Shown piece after piece: positions 58,030 to 64,000 of a DNA stretch of 64,000 nt. Origin of the DNA: Paenibacillus sp. HW567 (lineage in GTDB: Bacteria > Bacillota > Bacilli > Paenibacillales > Paenibacillaceae); NCBI RefSeq assembly GCF_000374185.1, contig NZ_KB910518.1:1172546-1236545 (forward strand), written 5' to 3'. Below the pieces are notes generated by a model. The model searched no databases and was not told the origin of the DNA. It saw only the letters and a list, made by a program, of their open reading frames with translations. Each line of letters begins with the position of its first letter. Position 1 is the first letter of the stretch. The position numbers and the translations under genes were made by a program.

Positions 58030-58941
58030 ATGAATCATACCGTTAAGAGAAAAATCGGGGCCAAGATCTGGAATGAATGGTTCTGGGGCTGGTTCCTGAT
58101 CGCGCCAACGATGATCGGGCTTGTTGTCCTTAACTTCATTCCGATTATACAGACCGCTTACCTTAGCTTTTTCAAGAGTGGAGATTTCGGTAAAGGTAAC
58201 ATCTATGTCGGGTGGAAAAACTACGGCAAGCTGATTCATGATTCGCAGGTATGGCACGCTGTCTGCAATACACTGCTCTACACACTGCTGGTTGTGCCCG
58301 CAAGCATTGCCATCGCAATGCTTGTTGCCGTCTTGCTGAACGGCAAGCTCTCGGGCCGCTCGCTGTATCGCACCATCTATTTCATCCCGATGGTCGCCGC
58401 GCCTGCGGCAGTCACCATGGTATGGCGATGGATGTACAATCAGCATTACGGCTTGATTAATTACGGGCTATCCAAGCTGGGTCTTCCGGCTGTCAACTGG
58501 ACGACGGACCCGCATGTAGCGCTTTTTTCCATCGCTATTATCGGCATCTGGAGTGTTATCGGCTATAATATGGTGCTGCTTCTCGCCGGTCTTCAGGAGA
58601 TTCCGAAGGACTTCTACGAAGCCTCGGATATTGACGGGGCCAGCAGAATGCGCCAATTTTTCATGATTACTCTGCCGCTTGTATCGCCCACGCTATTTTT
58701 TGTTGTGGTAACCTCGGTCATTCAGGCCATGCAAGTATTTGACGTCATCTATATGATGATAGATGTGGCCAATCCGGCCTATGACAATACCGTATCGCTA
58801 GTGTATCTCTTCTATAACAACTCATTCAAGTATTCGAATAAGGGCTATGGCTCAGCGATTGTAATGGTGTTATTGGCACTAATCATGATCATTACCTTCT
58901 TTCAGACGAGAATGCAAAAAAAATGGGTCAACTACATGTAG
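58030..58941 (+). CDS. ABC sugar importer permease, first subunit (MalF/UgpA-like)
   Basis: This 303-residue protein has six membrane segments, the first at about 22-42. The EAA loop reads YEASDIDGASRMRQFFMITLP near residue 197. It belongs to the CUT1 permease family, channel half one. The GATAGGAGAGG site precedes ATG 58030. It probably carries alpha-galactosides together with the next gene and the lipoprotein upstream. No ATPase is encoded nearby. Confidence 0.94.
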   Translation: MNHTVKRKIGAKIWNEWFWGWFLIAPTMIGLVVLNFIPIIQTAYLSFFKSGDFGKGNIYVGWKNYGKLIHDSQVWHAVCNTLLYTLLVVPASIAIAMLVAVLLNGKLSGRSLYRTIYFIPMVAAPAAVTMVWRWMYNQHYGLINYGLSKLGLPAVNWTTDPHVALFSIAIIGIWSVIGYNMVLLLAGLQEIPKDFYEASDIDGASRMRQFFMITLPLVSPTLFFVVVTSVIQAMQVFDVIYMMIDVANPAYDNTVSLVYLFYNNSFKYSNKGYGSAIVMVLLALIMIITFFQTRMQKKWVNYM

Positions 58942-58952
58942 GAGGCGGCAAC

Positions 58953-59783
58953 ATGGTCAATCATAAACGCTTTAACCTTATCTTAGCCCACACTGTGCTG
59001 CTCCTGGGAGCCGCTGCGATGATTCTGCCGTTCGTCTGGATGGTGCTGACCTCGTTCAAGACGGTTACCGAGTCCACCTCAATGAATCCCTTTGTATTTT
59101 TTCCCAAGACCTGGAGAGGCGTAAATTATGCGGAGGTGTGGCGTCAGAATAACTTTTTGATCCTGTATTGGAACACGTTTGCGATGATGGCTTTGCGTGT
59201 GCTGTGTGCCGTGATGTTCAGCGCAATGGCTGCGTATGCTTTTGCAAGGCTGACATTTCCGGGACGCAATTTCTTTTTCAGTCTCGTTTTGTTCCAGATG
59301 ATGGTGCCGACCCAGATTTTCATCATACCGCAATATTTGATGGTTGATGCGCTTGGACTGCGCAATACCATTTTTGCCTTGCTGTTCCCGGGACTTGTAA
59401 GCGCCTTTGGAACCTTTTTGCTCAGACAATTTTTTATGGGACTGCCCAAGGAGCTGGAAGAAGCTGCAAAAATTGACGGCTGCAATATCGGACAGACATT
59501 TGCAAGAATTATGCTGCCGCTTGTCCGGTCCGGTCTGGTTGCCCTCGGAATTTTCACGGCCCTCTTTTCCTTCAAGGACCTGATGTGGCCGATGATTGTC
59601 AACACCAGCTCGAACGCAGCGACCCTCTCTTCGGCTCTGGCGAAGATTCAAAGCGCCTTTTCCGTGGACTATCCAGAGCTGATGGCGGCTTCCGTGCTCG
59701 CAATTTGGCCGATGCTGCTGATATACGTCCTGTTCCAGAGACAATTTATCGAGGGCATCGCAACATCGGGCGGCAAGCTCTGA
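58953..59783 (+). CDS. ABC sugar importer permease, second subunit (MalG/UgpE-like)
   Basis: This 276-residue protein has six membrane segments and the EAA loop EEAAKIDGCNIGQTFARIML near residue 179. The C-terminus RQFIEGIATSGGKL is typical for the second CUT1 permease. ATG 58923 overlaps the preceding gene, but GGAGG at 58941 is 7 bases before ATG 58953, which gives a usual short N-terminus. It pairs with the previous protein. Confidence 0.93.
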   Translation: MVNHKRFNLILAHTVLLLGAAAMILPFVWMVLTSFKTVTESTSMNPFVFFPKTWRGVNYAEVWRQNNFLILYWNTFAMMALRVLCAVMFSAMAAYAFARLTFPGRNFFFSLVLFQMMVPTQIFIIPQYLMVDALGLRNTIFALLFPGLVSAFGTFLLRQFFMGLPKELEEAAKIDGCNIGQTFARIMLPLVRSGLVALGIFTALFSFKDLMWPMIVNTSSNAATLSSALAKIQSAFSVDYPELMAASVLAIWPMLLIYVLFQRQFIEGIATSGGKL

Positions 59784-59878
59784 TTGCCCGTTGACGGAGA
59801 TAAGCTCAATCCGTCAGAATATAAGGATGAGGAATTATTGTCTCCAGAATGGTTGGAGAATTGGAAAGGGGAAGCGTC

Positions 59879-61174
59879 ATGATTACGAGGAGACTCGGGA
59901 TTTGGGGCAGTGCTATGCTGCTGCTGCTAGCGATTGCCGCCTGTAATACCCAGAGCCGTACGGACGCCTCTCTTCTGACCGGCGAAGAGAAGGGGGAGAA
60001 CGACCAAATCACGCTGCGATACTCCAGTTATCTGCTGGATACGGCGCAGGCGGGTAAGGTGTATTTCGATGCGATTGCCGAATTCGAAAAGCTTCATCCC
60101 CATATTAAAATAGAGTCAGACTTCATTCAGAACAATAATTATACGGCCGGGATCAAAATCAGGCTGCTTGGCGGCGAGCAGATGGATGTGTTCGATACGT
60201 GGTCGCCCAGCCTATTCGAGGAATTCCGTGCCTTGCGGAGCGATATGTACCTGGACTTGACGGGATCGCCTTTTCTCAAGGAATTCTATCCCAACTCGTT
60301 GTTGCCGGTTACGGTCGGGGGGCGGGTGTACGGTGCACCGGAGGTGATGCACAGTGACGGATTGCTCTACAACAAAACCTTGTTTGACCGCCTGGGACTG
60401 GAGGTTCCGCGAACCTGGGACGAATTCCTTATACTCTGCCGGAAGCTGAAGCAGGCCGGAGTCATACCAGTGGCGATGGATGCCGAGTGGTCCACGGCCC
60501 AGTTCTTCTGGGGTTCCATTATGTCAGATAACGGGGCGGATGCCGCCTGGACCAAAAAGCTGGAGAACGGACAAATTCGGATTGATAATCCGGTGTTTGT
60601 CGATGCGATTCAAAAGCACCGGGACATTATTGATCGGGGGTTTGTGCCGCCGAATTGGAAGAACCTGAAGCATGAGCAGGCTAAGGATTTGGTCGGCACG
60701 GGCCAAGCGGCAATGATTATTACTGGTACTTGGGACATTCCGAGCATCAGGGAGCGGAATATTGCACAGGATATCCGGTTTATGATGGTGCCGGGCAGTG
60801 TGAAGACTGTGCCTAACATCAATGTCGGAACATATCGGGTTATCAATTCCAAAACGGAGCATCCGGAGGAGGCCAAGCTGTTTGTGGCGTTTATGAACGG
60901 CAGGGCTACACAGGAAAAGCTGGCGGCAGGTGCGTTGGCCGTGCCTTCTGTGATCTCGGCGCCGATGGATCGAACCGGTTCCGTGTCCTCCATCGCAGCG
61001 GCGGTAACCCGAGAAGATGCAACGCTCTATTGGCCGCATACCGTGACTACCGAATCGCTTCAGGTGAAGATTCAGGAGGGAGTCAATCAATATCTGGCAG
61101 GTCAGCCGCTTGCAACGGCTCTGGCCAATATCCAGCGAGCTATTGATGAGGCCGCTGCCAAGCGGGGGAAATAA
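59879..61174 (+). CDS. second sugar-binding lipoprotein in the alpha-galactosidase operon
   Basis: This 431-residue lipoprotein has start MITRRLG, a hydrophobic stretch and the lipobox IAAC near residues 20-23, then a solute-binding domain (LRYSSYLLDTAQAGKVYFDA, later YGAPEVMHSDGLLYNKTLFD). It belongs to the same broad family as the lipoprotein at 56663 but is clearly diverged. ATG 59849 is possible but would put a charged stretch before the signal; AAAGGGGAAG precedes ATG 59879. It could be an alternative receptor for the same permeases, with another ligand, or a sensor partner for the kinase upstream. Confidence 0.92.
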   Translation: MITRRLGIWGSAMLLLLAIAACNTQSRTDASLLTGEEKGENDQITLRYSSYLLDTAQAGKVYFDAIAEFEKLHPHIKIESDFIQNNNYTAGIKIRLLGGEQMDVFDTWSPSLFEEFRALRSDMYLDLTGSPFLKEFYPNSLLPVTVGGRVYGAPEVMHSDGLLYNKTLFDRLGLEVPRTWDEFLILCRKLKQAGVIPVAMDAEWSTAQFFWGSIMSDNGADAAWTKKLENGQIRIDNPVFVDAIQKHRDIIDRGFVPPNWKNLKHEQAKDLVGTGQAAMIITGTWDIPSIRERNIAQDIRFMMVPGSVKTVPNINVGTYRVINSKTEHPEEAKLFVAFMNGRATQEKLAAGALAVPSVISAPMDRTGSVSSIAAAVTREDATLYWPHTVTTESLQVKIQEGVNQYLAGQPLATALANIQRAIDEAAAKRGK

Positions 61175-61353
61175 TCTGAGTGACAATGCGGAAAATGCCG
61201 GTGGTCGTTCTTCAAGAGAAAAGCAACAAACGTCTATATGAAAGCAACGTCAAGCTATAGCCCGAAGGAGCCGGGTATGATTAAATACATAAAGAATATA
61301 GCAGTTGTTCATGCACCTAATCTCTGGATGACACGAAAGGATGAATCATAATT

Positions 61354-62514
61354 ATGAACGAACAACGACTCGGCTTGACTCCGGCTATGGGATGGAATTC
61401 ATGGAACACCTTTACCTGGGACATTAATGAGCAGCTTATCCGGGAAGCCGCCGATGCCATTGCCTCAGAGGGGTACAAGGCTGCGGGGTATGAGTACATT
61501 GTTATTGATGACTGCTGGAGCTTGAAGGAAAGGGACGGGGTGGGCAAATTAGTCGTCGATCCAATCAAGTTCCCGAACGGAATGAAGGCGCTTGCAGACT
61601 ACATTCACTCAAAGGGGCTCAAATTCGGAATGTACTCCTGTGTAGGAACACATACCTGCGCAGGGTATCCGGGCAGCTTCGAGCATGAATTTCAGGATGC
61701 GGAATTACTGGCAGAATGGGGCGTCGATTTTTTAAAGTATGATTACTGCTTTAAGCCCAGACATATGTCGGGGGAGCTGCTGTACAAACGAATGAGCCTG
61801 GCGCTAAAAAACTGCGGCAGAGACATTCTGTTCTCAGCATGTAATTGGGGCGAGGACAATGTATATCATTGGATTCGTGAATCCGGGGCGCATATGTACC
61901 GGTCCACGGAAGATATTCAGGACAGTTGGGACTCGATCAAGAAGCTTGCCTTATCACAGCTTGATAAAGCCTGTTATACAGGCGCATATTGCCATAATGA
62001 TATGGATATGCTGGTGGTCGGCATGTACGGGGGCAGCAACAGCGACTTTATCGGCAGCCAAATCGGCGGTTGCAGTGATGTGGAGTACAAGACTCATTTT
62101 TCTTTATGGAGCATGATGGGGTCTCCGCTCATGATTGGCAGCGACATCCGCAAAGCCAGCCGGGAGACGAAGAATATACTGCAGAACCGGGATCTGATTG
62201 CCATTAATCAGGATGTGGAAGGCCGCGGCGCTTACCGCATCAAGCCCGAACCGCAGTGGTTCCATACGGATGATGTCTTTATGCTCGTGAAGGTGTTAGC
62301 GGGCGGAGACCTTGCTATCGGCTTCTTCAATCTAAGTGATGGTCAACGGGAAATGTCCCTGCAATTCTGGGATATGGGAATCCCTTATGCTTCAGGTAAA
62401 TCGCTGTCGCTCTATGACTGCTGGGAGCAGCAGGAAATCGGCGTTTATAGAGAAAGATACGCTCCTGTAGTTCCCGCCCATGATTGCCTGATTGTTCGGG
62501 CTAAGCTGGTCTAA
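61354..62514 (+). CDS. GH27 alpha-galactosidase
   Basis: This 386-residue enzyme has no signal peptide and starts with the family signature LGLTPAMGWNSWN. The barrel carries YIVIDDCW near residue 51, the nucleophile Asp130 in LKYDYC and the probable acid/base Asp187 in RSTEDIQDSW, then a C-terminal beta domain. It removes terminal alpha-galactose by a retaining mechanism, here from imported oligosaccharides in the cytoplasm; GH27 also includes enzymes acting on alpha-galactosaminides and beta-arabinopyranosides. It lies 179 bases after the second lipoprotein gene with no terminator visible between, so it may be cotranscribed. Confidence 0.94.
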   Translation: MNEQRLGLTPAMGWNSWNTFTWDINEQLIREAADAIASEGYKAAGYEYIVIDDCWSLKERDGVGKLVVDPIKFPNGMKALADYIHSKGLKFGMYSCVGTHTCAGYPGSFEHEFQDAELLAEWGVDFLKYDYCFKPRHMSGELLYKRMSLALKNCGRDILFSACNWGEDNVYHWIRESGAHMYRSTEDIQDSWDSIKKLALSQLDKACYTGAYCHNDMDMLVVGMYGGSNSDFIGSQIGGCSDVEYKTHFSLWSMMGSPLMIGSDIRKASRETKNILQNRDLIAINQDVEGRGAYRIKPEPQWFHTDDVFMLVKVLAGGDLAIGFFNLSDGQREMSLQFWDMGIPYASGKSLSLYDCWEQQEIGVYRERYAPVVPAHDCLIVRAKLV

Positions 62515-62522
62515 AGATCAGT

Positions 62523-62726
62523 ATGAACATGAATAGAACATGCAGAACCTGCGGAGTTCCCTTAATGACGGACGATGTGGCGATTTACCTGAAGCTTGTG
62601 ACGCGCAACGCTCAAGATTTCCTATGCATAGACTGTCTTGGCGAGAAGCTGAAATGCGGCCGGGGCCCCATTGAGCAATTGATTAAATATTTCCGGGAAT
62701 CCGGGAATTGCGTGCTGTTTCGCTAA
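62523..62726 (+). CDS. 67-residue protein with a four-cysteine zinc-ribbon-like motif
   Basis: The protein has CRTC near residue 7 and CIDC near residue 36, 29 residues apart, the spacing of a small zinc ribbon, plus two further Cys (45, 63). It lacks a signal peptide and membrane segment. The gene starts 8 bases after the GH27 stop and is almost certainly on the same message. There is no strong ribosome site, so reinitiation after the GH27 stop is likely. No family name can be given. Confidence 0.7.
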   Translation: MNMNRTCRTCGVPLMTDDVAIYLKLVTRNAQDFLCIDCLGEKLKCGRGPIEQLIKYFRESGNCVLFR

Positions 62727-62749
62727 CCTGCCTGCCGCAGGGTGCTCCA

Positions 62750-63568
62750 TTATAGAATCAAGGGGGTCTTTGCTGTGCCGTGTACCGTTCTATATTGCGT
62801 TGGGGTATACGAGGTTGCTTTTTTGAATGCTTTTGAAAAATATAGCGGGTCCCTATAGCCAACTGAATAAGCCAATGACTTGATGGACAACTGAGATTGT
62901 TCCAGTAACTCGCAGGCACGCCGAATTCTGAAGGCGGTAATATAACCGGAAATGGATATGCCGTTCTCTTCCTTGAATAACCGAAACAAATAGCTGCGCT
63001 CAATCTTCACAAATTCCACTACATCCAGAACAGATAAGGAAGGCTTCCAAAAGTGGCTTTCGATATATTCCTTTGCGGATAATGCGTAGTCTTTTGTGAG
63101 AAAGGCTCTGTCACTAGGGTAGTACTCCATGTAATAGGATAGTAAAAGATGCAGTCCTGCATCTGAACGCTCTTGCTCGAACGGTTCTATTCCCGCGGTC
63201 TTGACCTTATGGAACAATGGCTTGAGATCTTGCGGAGAGGCCGCCACGACCGGATGATCAGGCGCAATATGAATCATCGACATGAGGCGCGATGCCTCTG
63301 CCCCGCTAAATTCAATCCAGAAATACTCCCACGGGTCCTGCGGGTCAGGATAATAATACACTTCCATATGAGGGAAAATAATAAAGCTTTCTCCCGTCTT
63401 CAACGGGAAGGTGGCCTGGCCTGTCTTCAGATAGCCCTTTCCGCTTGCAATATAATGCAGGGCATAAACATCGCGGACACCCGGTCCCCATTGATGTGAA
63501 TTTGGAGGCTTGTAACCGTTCCCTCTACAAATTGAACGTCCGCTGAAATCATAATACATTGAATTCAT
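62750..63568 (-). CDS. AraC family transcriptional regulator
   Basis: This 272-residue protein has an N-terminal cupin sensing domain (HYIASGKGYLKTGQATFPLK near residue 40, with an acidic tail EVYYYPDPQDPWEYFWIEF) and a C-terminal AraC domain (VLDVVEFVKIERSYLFRLFK and IKSLAYSVGYRDPLYFSKAF). MelR/MsmR-type regulators of this layout control alpha-galactoside genes, which fits the GH27 operon converging on it. GTG 63577 is possible; ATG 63568 follows AGAGGTG at 6 bases and is preferred. Confidence 0.92.
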   Translation of the reverse strand: MNSMYYDFSGRSICRGNGYKPPNSHQWGPGVRDVYALHYIASGKGYLKTGQATFPLKTGESFIIFPHMEVYYYPDPQDPWEYFWIEFSGAEASRLMSMIHIAPDHPVVAASPQDLKPLFHKVKTAGIEPFEQERSDAGLHLLLSYYMEYYPSDRAFLTKDYALSAKEYIESHFWKPSLSVLDVVEFVKIERSYLFRLFKEENGISISGYITAFRIRRACELLEQSQLSIKSLAYSVGYRDPLYFSKAFKKATSYTPTQYRTVHGTAKTPLIL

Positions 63569-63611
63569 AGTCAGCACCTCTGTAATGCGTATTTATTGGA
63601 TAGACACTATC

Positions 63612-63649
63612 GCGCAAGTCTTTCTTTATGAGAGACTTGCGCTTTTTTT
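63612..63649 (+). terminator. strong hairpin with T-run between the two AraC genes
   Basis: GCGCAAGTCT (63612) pairs with AGACTTGCGC (63633) and is followed by seven T residues on the + strand. No + strand gene ends here; on the - strand the stem overlaps the last codons of the truncated AraC gene and lacks a U-run. Confidence 0.55.
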
Positions 63650-64000
63650 GGCGAATTTCCCGGGTGAGATTCCGGCGATCTTGGTGAAACTCCGAATAAA
63701 GTTGGCATAATCGCTGAATCCGGATTGATAGCAGGCTTCAGTGATGCTGAGGCCCTCGCAGAGATAGGATTTAGCCAAGGAGACCCGGCGGTCCAATATA
63801 TACGAACGAAGCGTTAGCCCTGTATGCTTTTTGAACTGGCGGCTGATATATGTGCTGTTCAGATAAAATGCAGCGGCCAGTTGTTCAAGCGAGATGTCCT
63901 GCGCGAGATGAGCTTCGATATAATCCATAGTTTTGCGGACCAGCTCCGGCATGATATCGGTAGGGATAAAGCTGGCATTCTGAAAGATAGTGTTGGTTAA
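63626..64000 (-). CDS. AraC family regulator, C-terminal part (partial at window end)
   Basis: The frame is open to the last base, so the 5' end lies outside the window; 124 residues are visible. They hold the linker and the full AraC DNA-binding domain: LEQLAAAFYLNSTYISRQFK as the first helix-turn-helix and ITEACYQSGFSDYANFIRSF as the second. An internal ATG at 63952 is not the start, because the upstream residues (TNTIFQNASFIPTDI) continue the linker. It is followed on the - strand by the other AraC gene, with a hairpin between. Sensor domain and ligand unknown. Confidence 0.9.
   Translation of the reverse strand, partial: LTNTIFQNASFIPTDIMPELVRKTMDYIEAHLAQDISLEQLAAAFYLNSTYISRQFKKHTGLTLRSYILDRRVSLAKSYLCEGLSITEACYQSGFSDYANFIRSFTKIAGISPGKFAKKSASLS

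Overview
The window reads as chromosomal DNA of a Paenibacillus-like Firmicute. The support is mid-range G+C by eye, purine-rich Shine-Dalgarno sites ahead of nearly every gene, GTG/TTG starts, YesM/YesN-type two-component pairs, CUT1 sugar importers without an ATPase gene, and CcpA-like cre boxes. No rRNA, tRNA, CRISPR array or intact insertion sequence was found.

Region 1 (1-22920, all + strand) is the 3' part of a hybrid polyketide/non-ribosomal peptide cluster. A truncated PKS carrier domain opens the window. It is followed by a two-module NRPS (C-A-PCP-C-A-PCP), a one-module PKS (KS-AT-ACP, no ketoreductase) and a terminal NRPS (C-A-N-methyltransferase-PCP-reductase). Tailoring and export genes follow: a free methyltransferase, two related MFS proteins, a type II thioesterase and a MacB-like ABC pair. 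The last adenylation domain carries the canonical threonine code. The line should therefore build a beta-ketoacyl amide of N-methyl-threonine and release it reductively. A beta-ketoamide next to an aldehyde could close to a 3-acyl-pyrrolinone. The second adenylation domain has a rare pocket related to Lys2-type (aminoadipate) domains. This assembly line is the best candidate for an undescribed system here.

A 484-base scar (22921-23404) ends the cluster and holds a 40-base copy of the start of the last ABC gene. A membrane-anchored PAF-acetylhydrolase-like gene follows.

Region 2 (25036-45831) is a locus for intracellular use of substituted xylan oligosaccharides: a GH8 exo-oligoxylanase, three GH43 enzymes, a GH31 enzyme, two esterases, an ABC importer (lipoprotein plus two permeases), a regulator-kinase-regulator triad and an AraC regulator. 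None of the enzymes has a signal peptide, so depolymerisation must start outside this locus.

Region 3 (45947-49634, - strand) is a second sugar importer with a well-defined promoter and cre boxes. Next come a NarL-type two-component system and two small membrane proteins (49887-52906). Region 4 (53065-62726) is a YesMN pair, a third importer with a second binding protein, a GH27 alpha-galactosidase and a small four-cysteine protein. Two AraC regulators on the - strand close the window, the last one truncated by the edge.
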